A stretch of 64,000 nt of DNA. Source: Rhizobium viscosum (GTDB lineage Bacteria > Pseudomonadota > Alphaproteobacteria > Rhizobiales > Rhizobiaceae). A program made the position numbers and the translations under genes. The notes under the pieces were generated by a model. That model had not been told where the DNA came from. It saw only the letters and a program-made list of their open reading frames with translations, and did no database searches. This document shows, in pieces, positions 9,414 to 18,892 of the stretch (position 1 is the stretch's first letter; every line of letters begins with the position of its first letter). Where the stretch lies: positions 434,001-498,000 of the forward strand of contig NZ_JADBEC010000001.1 in NCBI RefSeq assembly GCF_014873945.1, given 5' to 3'.

Positions 9414-9442
9414 AAGTGGAGGTTCTGACTACGCTTTTCAAG
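9414..9442 (-). promoter_or_regulatory. Putative sigma-32 (RpoH) promoter of lon
   Basis: Minus strand CTTGAAA-N14-CTCCACTT, close to the RpoH consensus CTTGAAA-N13-17-CCCCATNT (complete -35, about 6 of 8 at -10), 83 bases before the lon ATG. A short inverted repeat CACTTG-N6-CAAGTG (9401-9418) overlaps its -10/start-site zone. Confidence 0.5.
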
Positions 9443-9469
9443 CCACGTTAACGCCCGCGTTCCACGGTT

Positions 9470-9487
9470 GTGACAGCTTTATTACAT
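9470..9487 (-). promoter_or_regulatory. Pho-box-like element upstream of lon
   Basis: Minus strand ATGTAAT-AAAG-CTGTCAC. It matches about 14 of 18 positions of the Pho box consensus and shares the TGTAAT half with the pstS Pho box in this window. It lies upstream of the putative RpoH promoter, 138 bases from the lon ATG. The match is imperfect, so binding is uncertain. Confidence 0.35.
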
Positions 9488-9681
9488 GGAACGCCAACAC
9501 AATGAAGCGCCTATCTGGAGCGACGCTTACCATTTCCGAACCGCCTAAAATAACAACGCCAGCAACACGCTACGGAATCACAGCATCATTGCCAAGGGTC
9601 ATCCTTTGCGCAATATCGGTGAAGGCTGTTTTCAACCTTGCCCGCAACTATTATCAGCGCCCGGCACCTGTTTTCAAATAG

Positions 9682-9710
9682 AAAGGGGCCTGCACAAGGC
9701 AAGCCCCTTA
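9682..9710 (-). terminator. Terminator of clpX
   Basis: AAGGGGC/GCCCCTT stem with an inner TGC/GCA pairing, followed on the minus strand by TTTCTATTTG; about 25 bases beyond the clpX stop. The rest of the 400-base lon-clpX gap holds the lon promoter elements. Confidence 0.7.
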
Positions 9711-9734
9711 AAATAACGGTTCTCAGCTCAAGCT

Positions 9735-11012
9735 TCAGGCCGAAACATTTGCCTTCTCGTCCTGGCGGTCGGCGTAGATATACAGCGGACGGGCCGAACC
9801 GCGTGCGACCTCTTCGGAGATGACGACTTCACGAACGCCTTCCAGCGCCGGCAGTTCGAACATCGTGTCGAGCAGGATCTTCTCCATGATCGAACGCAGG
9901 CCGCGGGCACCGGTCTTGCGGATGATCGCCTTGCGGGCGATTTCGCGCAGCGCATCCTCGTGGAAGGACAGTTCCACGTCTTCCATCTCGAACAGGCGCT
10001 GATACTGCTTGATCAGCGCATTCTTCGGCTCGGACAGGATCTGGATCAGCGCATCCTCATCAAGGTCTTCCAGCGTCGCCAGAACCGGCAGACGCCCGAT
10101 GAATTCCGGGATGAGGCCGAACTTGACCAGATCTTCCGGCTCCAGTTCGCGCAGCACTTCGCCGACGCGGCGGTCGTCCGGCGCCTTGACGGACGCGCCG
10201 AAGCCGATCGAGGTCTTCTCGCCGCGGGCGGAGATGATCTTGTCGAGGCCTGCAAAGGCGCCGCCGCAGATGAACAGGATGTTCGTCGTGTCGACCTGCA
10301 GGAATTCCTGCTGCGGATGCTTGCGGCCGCCCTGCGGCGGTACAGAGGCAACCGTGCCTTCCATGATCTTCAGAAGCGCCTGCTGCACGCCCTCGCCCGA
10401 CACGTCGCGGGTGATGGACGGGTTGTCGGACTTGCGGGAGATCTTGTCGACTTCGTCGATGTAGACGATGCCGCGCTGGGCGCGCTCGACATTGTAGTCG
10501 GCAGCCTGCAGAAGCTTCAGGATGATGTTTTCGACGTCTTCACCGACATAGCCGGCTTCCGTCAGCGTGGTCGCATCAGCCATCGTGAAGGGAACGTCGA
10601 TGATGCGGGCGAGCGTCTGGGCAAGATAGGTCTTGCCGCAGCCCGTCGGGCCGACCAGCATGATGTTCGACTTCGCCAGTTCGACATCGCCGTTCTTGGA
10701 GGCGTGCGCGAGACGCTTGTAGTGGTTGTGTACAGCAACCGACAGGATCTTCTTCGCCTGGCGCTGGCCGATGACATATTCGTCGAGGACCTTGATGATG
10801 TCCTGGGGCGTGGGGACGCCGTCACGGGACTTGACCATCGAGGACTTGTTCTCCTCGCGGATGATGTCCATGCACAATTCGACGCATTCATCGCAGATGA
10901 ACACGGTCGGTCCGGCAATAAGCTTCCGGACTTCATGCTGGCTCTTTCCGCAGAAAGAACAATAGAGGGTGTTCTTACTGTCGCCGCCGTTGCTGCCGCT
11001 GACCTTGCTCAT
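9735..11012 (-). CDS. clpX: ATP-dependent Clp protease ATP-binding subunit ClpX
   Basis: A 425-residue ClpX, full length. The N-terminal zinc-binding domain has CSFCGKSQ and CDECVELC (four Cys, residues about 18-47). The AAA+ domain has Walker A GPTGCGKT, the pore loop [10 protein letters not shown], Walker [11 protein letters not shown] and the ClpP-docking IGF loop in TSIGFGA. It unfolds tagged substrates and feeds them to ClpP. The start is set by AAGGAAAG just upstream. It lies downstream of clpP with a 303-base gap carrying strong inverted repeats, so it probably also has its own promoter. Confidence 0.97.
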   Translation of the reverse strand: MSKVSGSNGGDSKNTLYCSFCGKSQHEVRKLIAGPTVFICDECVELCMDIIREENKSSMVKSRDGVPTPQDIIKVLDEYVIGQRQAKKILSVAVHNHYKRLAHASKNGDVELAKSNIMLVGPTGCGKTYLAQTLARIIDVPFTMADATTLTEAGYVGEDVENIILKLLQAADYNVERAQRGIVYIDEVDKISRKSDNPSITRDVSGEGVQQALLKIMEGTVASVPPQGGRKHPQQEFLQVDTTNILFICGGAFAGLDKIISARGEKTSIGFGASVKAPDDRRVGEVLRELEPEDLVKFGLIPEFIGRLPVLATLEDLDEDALIQILSEPKNALIKQYQRLFEMEDVELSFHEDALREIARKAIIRKTGARGLRSIMEKILLDTMFELPALEGVREVVISEEVARGSARPLYIYADRQDEKANVSA

Positions 11013-11185
11013 ATCACTTTCCTTCCAGCACGCCGCATTTCGAACGCGAAATCACGGTCCACTCAATCAGCTCCCTGGCAGACTCCCTACCCGGAGTTCC
11101 TGCCGACAAGGGCTTCAGGGGGTACGAACCGGGCCCAATCAACATGTCCGGGTACCGGCGGCAACGAATTCCCCTTCGAATGCCG

Positions 11186-11231
11186 AATGCTATGTCATAA
11201 AAATTCAACATAGCATTAATAGCTACTATTA
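11186..11231. repeat. Tandem pair of perfect inverted repeats upstream of clpX
   Basis: First repeat: AATGCTATGT-N12-ACATAGCATT (11186-11217), ten perfect bases per arm. Second repeat: TAATAG-CTA-CTATTA (11217-11231), sharing its first base with the end of the first. They lie about 175-220 bases ahead of the clpX ATG in the 303-base clpX-clpP gap. They could be an operator for clpX or RNA hairpins in its leader; no T-run makes a simple terminator of clpP less likely. Confidence 0.6.
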
Positions 11232-11315
11232 GCGTCTCCGCCGCCAGATGAAACCCCTTGTTCAATCACAAATGGGATAGAACTGTGGCGGCGAAAATAC
11301 CATCCCTATTAATTA

Positions 11316-11945
11316 CTAGGCCTGATCGCCTTCCATTTCGATGCGCGAAGTCAGAACCTTGTCGATCACGCCCCAGGTCTGAGCCTCGTCCGCATCCATG
11401 AAATGATCGCGATCAAGGGTCTTTTCGACTTCCTCGTAGGTACGGCCCGTGTGCTTCACATAGACCTCGTTGAGGCGGCGCTTCATCTTCAGGATGTCGC
11501 GGGCGTGACGCTCGATGTCCGATGCCTGGCCCTGGAAACCGCCCGAAGGCTGGTGAACCATGATGCGGGAGTTCGGCGTGGCGAAACGCATGTCCTTGTG
11601 GCCGGCAGCCAGAAGCAGCGAGCCCATGGAAGCAGCCTGACCGATGCAAAGCGTCGAAACGGCCGGCTTGATGAACTGCATCGTATCGTAGATGGCCATG
11701 CCGGCGGTAACGACGCCACCAGGCGAATTGATGTAGAGCGCGATTTCCTTCTTCGGGTTTTCGGCCTCGAGGAAGAGAAGCTGGGCGCAGACGAGTGTCG
11801 CCATATGGTCCTCGACGGGGCCTGTCAGGAAGATGATGCGTTCCTTGAGCAGGCGGGAATAGATGTCGTAGGAGCGTTCACCGCGATTGGTCTGTTCCAC
11901 AACCATCGGCACGAGTGCCATAGCGGTATCGACTGGGTTTCTCAT
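11316..11945 (-). CDS. clpP: ATP-dependent Clp protease proteolytic subunit ClpP
   Basis: A 209-residue ClpP serine peptidase of standard length. The catalytic triad is visible: Ser106 in [11 protein letters not shown], His131 in IMVHQPSGG and Asp180 in LDRDHFMDA. It forms the double heptameric chamber that degrades substrates delivered by ClpX or ClpA. The ATG follows AAGGA by about six bases; the 43 additional upstream codons of the open frame are not conserved-looking. It is the first gene of the clpP-clpX-lon-hupB block and has a convincing heat-shock promoter 62 bases upstream. Confidence 0.97.
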   Translation of the reverse strand: MRNPVDTAMALVPMVVEQTNRGERSYDIYSRLLKERIIFLTGPVEDHMATLVCAQLLFLEAENPKKEIALYINSPGGVVTAGMAIYDTMQFIKPAVSTLCIGQAASMGSLLLAAGHKDMRFATPNSRIMVHQPSGGFQGQASDIERHARDILKMKRRLNEVYVKHTGRTYEEVEKTLDRDHFMDADEAQTWGVIDKVLTSRIEMEGDQA

Positions 11946-12006
11946 GTGCGTCCTTTTAACGTCTTTCCGGCGAATGCCGGGAATCAAAGAAAAATGCCTT
12001 GTCCCT

Positions 12007-12036
12007 ACATAGAGTGTCCCAGCCCCCCTCTTCAAG
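12007..12036 (-). promoter_or_regulatory. Putative sigma-32 (RpoH) promoter of clpP
   Basis: Minus strand CTTGAAG-N15-CTCTATGT, close to CTTGAAA-N13-17-CCCCATNT, placed 62 bases before the clpP ATG. A small hairpin CCGGC-ATTC-GCCGG lies in the leader at about 11965-11985. Confidence 0.6.
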
Positions 12037-12327
12037 ACACGCATAAGGATAACGTTAAGAAGCGGGCGCGACATATGGCTTTGGCATTTCCCTATCCCGT
12101 TTCTCTCAAGCGCCTGTTAACGGCGAGGCCAGACCTTTGGCTCTCACAGTTTTTCTCTGCGACAGGATGAAGGAAGGCTTACCGCGCCCTGCGGATGTCA
12201 CGGGTATTTACCTGACGGAAAGCTTACCGGCAGATATTGACGAAATTGCCGGCCGCAGATTTGTGCCATTAATCAAACAGCGAGCTTCTTCGGCAAGGAT
12301 GCGGCCAATTCTCAAGGGGTTGCCGCC

Positions 12328-13581
12328 GTGTTCAATGTCACTACAGGTCTGTCCATCTGGTGTTCCGAAGCCCTTACGCTGGCTCTGGTTCTGTTCGTGG
12401 CCTGGCGCCACAACCAGAAGAGCGGCGCCTACCTTTATTGGGGGCTCGGCTTCCTGTTCAGCGGCATCGGCTTTGCGCTGGCTGCGGTCCGCGGTGAAAT
12501 CCCCGACCTGCTTTCCATCGAGATTGGCAATGCCATCGCCCTGCTCGGACAGAGCGCCTGGGTCGCCGGCTTCCTGGCGCTCGACCGCAAGAGGATGGAA
12601 TGGTGGGCACTGCTGCCGCCGGCGATCTGGCTTGCAGGCGTCTTCCTGCCGTGGATCAACGAGGATTATTCCAACCGGGTCATTCTTTACAATCTCGCTT
12701 CGGCGACCGGCGCCACTGCGCTCGGCATGGCGGTCGCCGCCGGCGATATCCGCCGGGAGCGCACGCGCGTCTTCCTGATGGCCGTCTTCGTGCTGCAGGC
12801 CTTCCTCTGCTTCGGCGTGGCCATCACAATGGCGCTGATCCTGCCTTCGGATGCTCAGGCGACGAATTTCAGCGGCGCGGCTGCCATGGCGAGCGCCTTC
12901 CTGCTCACCATCGCCTTCGCGCTCACCTGCCGCCTCATCATGGAACGGTCGGAACGACATCTGCGCGTGCTGACACTGACGGATACGCTGACCGGCGTGC
13001 TGAACCGCCGCGGCCTGCTCGGCTATTTCGATAAAATCCAGGAAAAGGCGCATGACGAGCAGCATCAGGTCGGTGTCATCCTCTTCGATCTCGACCATTT
13101 CAAGCGCGTCAACGATCGCTTCGGCCATCAGTCGGGCGATGCCGTTCTCACCGCTTTCGCCCGCCTTGCCCGTCAGTATATCCCGAACAATATCTTCGGC
13201 CGCATGGGCGGCGAGGAATTCGCGGCCTTCGTGACCGTCCGCGACCAGACGGAAGCGGAAGCGTTGGCGGAATCGATCCGCGCCGAATTCTGCCGCCTGC
13301 CAGTCAGCACCGGCGAGGCGCTGATCCCCGCCACGGTCAGCGTCGGCATCGCACTCTCCTCGGCGATCGAGGCCAATATCGACCGGCTGGTGTCGGCCGC
13401 CGACCGGGCGCTCTATTCGGCGAAGGCTGCCGGCCGCAACTGCACGGTCGTCTTCGGCGAGGAAGAAGCGGCGGCACCCGCGCCTGGCGAGCCCAACTCT
13501 CATGCCGGCGAACTCGTGCCGACGGTCGACGATCAGGTGGAAGCGCTGCGCCGCATGGGCGTGCTCTCCCGCGCAGGCTAG
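12328..13581 (+). CDS. Membrane-anchored diguanylate cyclase (GGDEF)
   Basis: A 417-residue protein. Residues 1-200 carry about seven hydrophobic segments with little periplasmic sequence, a MASE-like sensor. Residues about 215-380 are a GGDEF domain with VILFDLDHFKRVNDRFGH and the catalytic RMGGEEFAAF. It should make cyclic di-GMP from two GTP at the inner membrane. The product-inhibition I-site RxxD is absent (IPNN at that position). It starts at GTG with CAAGGGG upstream; no in-frame ATG fits better. It diverges from clpP. Likely inputs to the cellulose and UPP-like loci in this window are inference only. Confidence 0.9.
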   Translation: MFNVTTGLSIWCSEALTLALVLFVAWRHNQKSGAYLYWGLGFLFSGIGFALAAVRGEIPDLLSIEIGNAIALLGQSAWVAGFLALDRKRMEWWALLPPAIWLAGVFLPWINEDYSNRVILYNLASATGATALGMAVAAGDIRRERTRVFLMAVFVLQAFLCFGVAITMALILPSDAQATNFSGAAAMASAFLLTIAFALTCRLIMERSERHLRVLTLTDTLTGVLNRRGLLGYFDKIQEKAHDEQHQVGVILFDLDHFKRVNDRFGHQSGDAVLTAFARLARQYIPNNIFGRMGGEEFAAFVTVRDQTEAEALAESIRAEFCRLPVSTGEALIPATVSVGIALSSAIEANIDRLVSAADRALYSAKAAGRNCTVVFGEEEAAAPAPGEPNSHAGELVPTVDDQVEALRRMGVLSRAG

Positions 13582-13689
13582 AACATTTGTTTTACGCAAT
13601 TCCGGGCGCAAAACCGCTGCACACCTTTGCTGGAGTAGCTCCAAGCGCCCATCTTTCCGAGGCACCGCAAATCCGCTAAGCCTCTGCCC

Positions 13690-14934
13690 ATGATGATACC
13701 GCCCTTTCTCAAGATCGATCCCGCAACCCGCCACGTGTCGCTCGACGGCAGCGACCCGGCCTTCTATGGCAATCCGAACGCGGTTTATGCCGCGCTTCAC
13801 GCGCATTGTCCCACCTTCTATTGGGAGCAGCAGAAGCAGTGGTTCGTAACCAACTACGATCATGTGAACGGGCTGCTGCGCGACCGTCGCTTCGGCCGGC
13901 AGATCCTGCATATTGCCAGCCGCGAGGAACTCGGCCTTCCCGAGCCCGAGCCGCATATCGCCGCCTTCGATCTCGCCGAGCGCTATTCTCTGCTGGAGTT
14001 GGAGCCGCCGGAACACACGCGGCTGCGCACGCTCGTCAACCGCGCCTTCGTCTCGCGCCATGTCGAGAAGATGAAGCCGGAACTGGAGGAACTTGCCAAC
14101 AGGCTGATCGATGGCTTTGCCGACAAGGGCGAGGTCGAGCTGCTCTCGGCCTTTGCCGATGTCATCCCGGTGACGATGATCGCCCGTATGATCGGCATTC
14201 CCGAAGACATGGGGCCGCAGCTCCTCAAGTGGTCGCATGCCTATGTGCGCATGTACATGTTCGGGCGCACCCGCGCGGACGAAGATGCTGCGGAGCGGGC
14301 GGCACAGGAATTTTCTGACTATGTGAAGACGGTCATTGCAGAGCGCCGGGCCGAACCGCGCGACGACCTGCTGACGCATATGATCCATACCGAACACAAG
14401 GGCCAGTACCTGACGGAAGACGAGCTCGTCTCGACGACCATCGTGCTGCTCAATGCCGGCCATGAAGCAACGGTCCACCAGATCGGCAATTCGGTGCGCA
14501 TCATTCTGGACAGCGGCTACGATCCGGCTGAGCTTTTCCGCGACGAAACCGCCACCGAGCGCACCGTCGAGGAGTCACTGCGCATCTGCGCGCCCGTCCA
14601 CATCTTCCAGCGCTGGGCGCTCGAGCCCGCCGAGATCGACGGCATAGAGTTCAAGCGCGGCGACAAGGTGAGCATGATCCTGGCCGCAGCCAATCTCGAT
14701 CCGGCGAAATTCAGCGATCCCCTCGCCTTCAAGCCCGACCGCAACGAGGCGCCCAACCTCTCCTTCGGCGCCGGTATCCATTTCTGCATCGGCGCGCCGC
14801 TGGCGCGGCTGGAGCTCAACGTCGTCCTGCCGATCCTGTTCAAGCGGCTGCCGGGGCTGAAACTGGCGAAGACGCCCGTCGTCAAGGACGTCTATCACTT
14901 CCACGGCCTCGATCGCCTGGATCTCGTCTGGTAA
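13690..14934 (+). CDS. Cytochrome P450
   Basis: A 414-residue soluble bacterial P450, normal length. Visible hallmarks are the I-helix oxygen-activation segment LLNAGHEATVHQIG (with the usual AGxET Thr replaced by the A-T pair), the K-helix ExxR in EESLRI, and the heme-thiolate loop FGAGIHFCIGAPLARLEL with the Cys ligand. It would insert oxygen into an organic substrate using electrons from a ferredoxin or similar partner; no redox partner gene is adjacent, so partners must come from elsewhere. Substrate unknown. It is convergent with pstB across a strong bidirectional terminator. Confidence 0.93.
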   Translation: MMIPPFLKIDPATRHVSLDGSDPAFYGNPNAVYAALHAHCPTFYWEQQKQWFVTNYDHVNGLLRDRRFGRQILHIASREELGLPEPEPHIAAFDLAERYSLLELEPPEHTRLRTLVNRAFVSRHVEKMKPELEELANRLIDGFADKGEVELLSAFADVIPVTMIARMIGIPEDMGPQLLKWSHAYVRMYMFGRTRADEDAAERAAQEFSDYVKTVIAERRAEPRDDLLTHMIHTEHKGQYLTEDELVSTTIVLLNAGHEATVHQIGNSVRIILDSGYDPAELFRDETATERTVEESLRICAPVHIFQRWALEPAEIDGIEFKRGDKVSMILAAANLDPAKFSDPLAFKPDRNEAPNLSFGAGIHFCIGAPLARLELNVVLPILFKRLPGLKLAKTPVVKDVYHFHGLDRLDLVW

Positions 14935-14959
14935 GCCATCTTTCCGATATTCTATACCG

Positions 14960-14998
14960 AAAACGGCCGGCATGCTCATCGCGTGCCGGCCGTTTTTT
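14960..14998. terminator. Bidirectional terminator between P450 gene and pstB
   Basis: AAAACGGCCGGCA/TGCCGGCCGTTTT perfect 13-base stem, 11-base spacer, then a T-run. Confidence 0.9.
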
Positions 14999-15019
14999 GT
15001 CCCGAGAGGGAAAGTCTCA

Positions 15020-15832
15020 TCAGCCGTAACGGCCGGTGATGTAGTCTTCCGTGCGCTTGACCTTCGGCGACTGGAAGATCTGCGCGGTCGGACCGTATTC
15101 GATCAGCTCGCCGAGATACATGAAAGCGGTATTGTCGGAGATGCGGCTTGCCTGCTGCATGTTGTGGGTGACGATGACGATCGTGAACTCGCCTTTCAAC
15201 TGCGCGACCAGCTCTTCGACCTTGGCGGTCGAGATCGGGTCGAGGGCCGAGGTCGGCTCGTCGAGAAGCAGGACTTCCGGGCGCAGCGCCACGCCGCGGG
15301 CAATACAGAGACGCTGCTGCTGGCCGCCGGAAAGGCCAAGACCGCTCCCCTTCAGCTTGTCCTTCACCTCATCCCAGAGGGCGGCCTGACGCAGCGCCTG
15401 CTCGACGCGGACATCCATGTCGGCCTTGTTGAGGCGCTCGTGGTGGCGGATGCCGTAGGCGATGTTGTCATAGATCGACATCGGGAACGGCACCGGCTTC
15501 TGGAAGACCATGCCGACGCGGGCGCGCAGCTCGTTCATCGAGAAGCCCGGATCGAGGATGTTCTTGCCGTCGAGCTTGATCGAGCCGGTAGCGCGCATCT
15601 TCGGATATAGCATGTAGATGCGGTTCAGGATGCGCAGCAGGGTGGACTTGCCACAGCCGGAGGGGCCGATCAGAGCCGAGACCTGGCGTTCCGGAAAGCT
15701 CAGGCTCACATCCTTGATCGCGTGGGCGTCGCCGTAATAGAAATTGACTTTCTCGAGGGCGATCTTGTCTTTGGCCGTCGGCTTTTCCGACTTGCTGGTC
15801 GTCTCGAAAGTGTCTGCAGACTGAAGCATCAT
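15020..15832 (-). CDS. pstB: Phosphate ABC transporter ATP-binding protein PstB
   Basis: A 270-residue ABC ATPase matching PstB: Walker [12 protein letters not shown], family-typical [11 protein letters not shown], signature [14 protein letters not shown] and Walker [15 protein letters not shown]. It energises high-affinity phosphate uptake with PstA and PstC. The start codon overlaps the pstA stop (ATGA), a translational coupling that decides the start over the 33-codon upstream extension. It is the last gene of the operon: a terminator follows, and phoU/phoB, which commonly follow pstB in relatives, are not here. Confidence 0.96.
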   Translation of the reverse strand: MMLQSADTFETTSKSEKPTAKDKIALEKVNFYYGDAHAIKDVSLSFPERQVSALIGPSGCGKSTLLRILNRIYMLYPKMRATGSIKLDGKNILDPGFSMNELRARVGMVFQKPVPFPMSIYDNIAYGIRHHERLNKADMDVRVEQALRQAALWDEVKDKLKGSGLGLSGGQQQRLCIARGVALRPEVLLLDEPTSALDPISTAKVEELVAQLKGEFTIVIVTHNMQQASRISDNTAFMYLGELIEYGPTAQIFQSPKVKRTEDYITGRYG

Positions 15833-16686
15833 TTCCCACCTTTTCGGTTCAGGACGGAGCGCGATACGACGCTCAGGATCAGGACGACGGCCGTCATCAC
15901 GAAGGCACCGGCCCACGCAAGATTCTGCCATTGCTCATAGGGGCTCATGGCGAACTGGAAGATCACGACGGGAATGTTTGCCATCGGCTGCGACATATCC
16001 AGGCTCCAATACTGGTTGTTCAGAGCTGTGAACAGCAGCGGCGCGGTCTCGCCGGAAATGCGGGCGATCGCTAGAAGGATACCGGTAAGGATGCCTGTCG
16101 ACGCGGCGCGATAGAGGACGTTGAGCGTGACCTTCCAGCGCGGGATGCCGAGCGAAAGCGCTGCCTCGCGCATGACATCGGGAACCAGCCGCAGCATCTC
16201 GTCGGTGGTGCGCACCACGACCGGCAGGAAGATGAAGGCGAGCGCGATGCCGCCGGCAAAGCCGGAAAAGCGTGAGGTCGGGCGAACGACCACTTCATAG
16301 ACGAACAGGCCAATGATGATCGACGGCGCCGAGAGCAGGATGTCGTTGACGAAGCGGATTGCCTCGCCGATCTTCTTGCCGCGGGCAAATTCCGACAGAT
16401 AGGTGCCGGCGAGCACACCGATCGGCGTGCCGATGATGACAGCCAGCACGACCATCAACAGGCTGCCCATGAAGGCGTTGGCGAGACCGCCGCCGTCTTC
16501 GCCGGGCGGCGGTGTCATTTCCGTGAGAAGGCTGGGGCTCAGCGCAGACAGGCCGTGGATCAGCGTCGTCCAGAGGATCCACACCAGAAAGACCAGGCCG
16601 AGTACGGTCGCGATACCGCAAAGCGTCAACGCGATTGCGCTGCCGATCTGGCGGCGGCGGTAAAGGGAGCCCGAATAGGTAGCCAT
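15829..16686 (-). CDS. pstA: Phosphate ABC transporter permease PstA
   Basis: A 285-residue inner-membrane permease with six hydrophobic segments and the permease loop around [23 protein letters not shown]. It pairs with PstC to form the phosphate channel. It starts two bases after the pstC stop with GGGGGAA as ribosome site inside the end of pstC, and overlaps pstB by four bases. Confidence 0.95.
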   Translation of the reverse strand: MATYSGSLYRRRQIGSAIALTLCGIATVLGLVFLVWILWTTLIHGLSALSPSLLTEMTPPPGEDGGGLANAFMGSLLMVVLAVIIGTPIGVLAGTYLSEFARGKKIGEAIRFVNDILLSAPSIIIGLFVYEVVVRPTSRFSGFAGGIALAFIFLPVVVRTTDEMLRLVPDVMREAALSLGIPRWKVTLNVLYRAASTGILTGILLAIARISGETAPLLFTALNNQYWSLDMSQPMANIPVVIFQFAMSPYEQWQNLAWAGAFVMTAVVLILSVVSRSVLNRKGGK

Positions 16687-16688
16687 GA

Positions 16689-17666
16689 TTATTCCCCCCT
16701 CTGCTTTGCCATGCGCACCAGCATGAGCTTGGCGGCCGCCAGAACGATGAAGGTGACGACGAAGAGGATGAGACCAAGTGCTGCGAGCGACGACCTGTAG
16801 AGGTCGTCCGAAGCCTCGGCAAATTCATTGGCGAGCGTTGCGGCAATCGAGGTGCCGGGCTCCATCAGCGACACCGCGATGTTATGGGTGTTGCCGAGGA
16901 CGAAGGTCACCGCCATGGTCTCGCCGAGTGCGCGGCCGAGACCCAGGAAGATACCGCCGACGACGGCTGTGCGGGTATGCGGGATGACGATATCGCGCAC
17001 CACTTCCCACTTGGTCGAGCCTAGCGCATAGGCCGATTCCTTCAGCTGCGCGGGGACGACGAGGAAGACGTCGCGCATGACCGAGGAAATGAAGGGGATG
17101 ATCATGATCGCCAGTACGATGCCCGATGTCAGCATGCCGATACCGAGCGGAGCTCCCGAAAACAGCGCGCCGATCAGCGGGATCGGACCCAGCCAGTCGA
17201 TCAGCACCGGCTGGATATAATCCGACATGAAGGGCGCGAAGGTGAAGAGACCCCACATGCCGTAAATGATCGAGGGGATACCGGCGAGAAGCTCGACCGC
17301 GCCGCCGATCGGCCCGCGAATGGAGCGCGGCGCAACTTCGGTGATGAAAACCGCGATGCCAAGGCTGACGGGAACGCCGATGATCATGGCAAGCGCCGAG
17401 GTGACAAGCGTACCGTAGATCGGCACGAGGCCGGCGAATTGTTCAGCCACCGGATCCCATTCCGTGCCGGTCAGGAAGCCGAAGCCGAAGGTCCGGAACG
17501 CGAGAAGCCCGCCCATGGCCATGGAGATCGCCGCTGCCAGCAGGACGGCAAGAACAAACAGGCCGCAGCCCAAAACTATCCAGTAAAAAATACGATCGCC
17601 TGCAGCGCCGTCGCGGCGCTTCACGCCCGCGGTGTCGGCGGGCAGCGATGCCAGTGCTTCGCTCAT
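16689..17666 (-). CDS. pstC: Phosphate ABC transporter permease PstC
   Basis: A 325-residue permease with six or more membrane segments and PstC-typical stretches (AVELLAGIPSIIYGMWGLF; LKESAYALGSTKWEVVRDIV; LGRALGETMAVTFVLGNTHN). It lies 88 bases after pstS, with a strong hairpin in the gap, and is followed closely by pstA. Confidence 0.95.
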   Translation of the reverse strand: MSEALASLPADTAGVKRRDGAAGDRIFYWIVLGCGLFVLAVLLAAAISMAMGGLLAFRTFGFGFLTGTEWDPVAEQFAGLVPIYGTLVTSALAMIIGVPVSLGIAVFITEVAPRSIRGPIGGAVELLAGIPSIIYGMWGLFTFAPFMSDYIQPVLIDWLGPIPLIGALFSGAPLGIGMLTSGIVLAIMIIPFISSVMRDVFLVVPAQLKESAYALGSTKWEVVRDIVIPHTRTAVVGGIFLGLGRALGETMAVTFVLGNTHNIAVSLMEPGTSIAATLANEFAEASDDLYRSSLAALGLILFVVTFIVLAAAKLMLVRMAKQRGE

Positions 17667-17708
17667 ATCCGTACGCTCTGCTGCTTTGAGGGGGTGTCAA
17701 AGGCATCA

Positions 17709-17735
17709 GGGGCGGAAAGCCAAGCTTCCCGCCCC
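17709..17735 (-). promoter_or_regulatory. Intercistronic hairpin between pstS and pstC
   Basis: GGGGCGG/CCGCCCC outer stem with an inner AAGC/GCTT pairing, no T-run. Hairpins after a binding-protein gene often protect its mRNA or partly stop transcription, giving more PstS than permease; that role is inferred here. Confidence 0.6.
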
Positions 17736-17754
17736 GACCGCAGTTTCGTCAGGA

Positions 17755-18777
17755 TCAGCTCTTGAAAGAGGCCGTCCAGTAATCTTCGATCTGCTTCACG
17801 AGCGTATCCGGAAGCGGAACGTAGTCGAGCGAGGAGGCTTCCTTCTGGCCCTTTTCGAGAGCCCACTTGAAGAAAGAGAAAGCAGCCTTGGAGCGTTCAG
17901 CGTCCTTCGGCTCCTTGTACATGATCGCCCAGGTGGTTGCCGTGATCGGCCAGGCCTTTTCGCCCGGCGCGTTGGTCATGATCAGGTAGAAGTCCTGAGC
18001 CTTGCCCCATTCTGCGCTTGCAGCGGCAGCCGAAAAGCTCTCGGCATTCGGCTTCGGATACTGGCCGGCAGCGTTCTGAACCAGAACGAAGGGCAGCTTG
18101 TTCTGCAGAGCGTAGGCGTATTCGACGTAGCCGATCGAATCCTTGACGCGGGTTACATAAGCAGCAACGCCTTCGTTGCCCTTGCCGCCGATACCAACAG
18201 GCCAGTTGACGGCGGTGCCTTCACCAACCTTGGACTTCCAGTCCGGGTTTACCTTCGAGAAGAAGTTCGTCCAGTTGAAGGAGGTACCGGAGCCGTCAGA
18301 ACGGTGAACAACGGCGATCTGGCTGTCGGGCAGCTTCAGGCCCGGGTTCAGATCGGCGATGGCCTTGTCGTTCCACTTGGTGACGTTGCCGAGGTAGATG
18401 TCAGCGAGAACCTTGCCGGAGAGCTTCAGTTCGCCTGATTTGATGCCCTTGACGTTGATGACGGGAACGATGCCGCCAACGACGAGCGGGAACTGGCCGA
18501 AGCCGCCAGCCGTCAGATCTTCCGGCTTGAGCGGGGCGTCGGAAGCGCCGAAGTCAACCGTTGCAGCCTTGATCTGTGCGATACCGCCACCCGAACCGAT
18601 CGACTGGTAGTTCAGCTTGTCGCCGGTTTCCTTGTTGTAGTCTGCGGACCATTTCGAAAGAACCGGATAGACGAAGGTGGAGCCAGCGCCGGTAATATCG
18701 GCAGCGGAGGCCGAGACTGCCAGAGCGGCAACCAGGCCGGCGCCGAGGCAGGCCGAAAGAAGTTTCTTGGTGAGCAT
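17755..18777 (-). CDS. pstS: Periplasmic phosphate-binding protein PstS
   Basis: A 340-residue phosphate-binding protein. Residues 1-25 are a signal peptide (MLTKKLLSACLGAGLVAALA...). The mature protein begins ADITGAGSTFVYPVLSKW, the PstS phosphate-binding segment, with SIGSGGGIAQIKAATVDFGA and HRSDGSGTSFNW supplying further phosphate contacts. It captures phosphate in the periplasm for PstCAB. First gene of pstSCAB; a Pho box lies 115 bases upstream. Confidence 0.97.
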   Translation of the reverse strand: MLTKKLLSACLGAGLVAALAVSASAADITGAGSTFVYPVLSKWSADYNKETGDKLNYQSIGSGGGIAQIKAATVDFGASDAPLKPEDLTAGGFGQFPLVVGGIVPVINVKGIKSGELKLSGKVLADIYLGNVTKWNDKAIADLNPGLKLPDSQIAVVHRSDGSGTSFNWTNFFSKVNPDWKSKVGEGTAVNWPVGIGGKGNEGVAAYVTRVKDSIGYVEYAYALQNKLPFVLVQNAAGQYPKPNAESFSAAAASAEWGKAQDFYLIMTNAPGEKAWPITATTWAIMYKEPKDAERSKAAFSFFKWALEKGQKEASSLDYVPLPDTLVKQIEDYWTASFKS

Positions 18778-18892
18778 TTGCGACTCTTCCCTGATGGAAC
18801 TAGAGGACGACGAGGTCCGGCGCCATGGAGGGGGTGTCCATTGTCGAGAGCGCTGAATTTCCTCATCACGGGAACGCGGCTAGGCGCCCATT

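Noticed and set aside
12208..14478. 756-codon minus-strand frame across the diguanylate cyclase and P450 genes
   Set aside because: Runs antisense through two clear genes, shows no protein family pattern, and is explained by codon bias.
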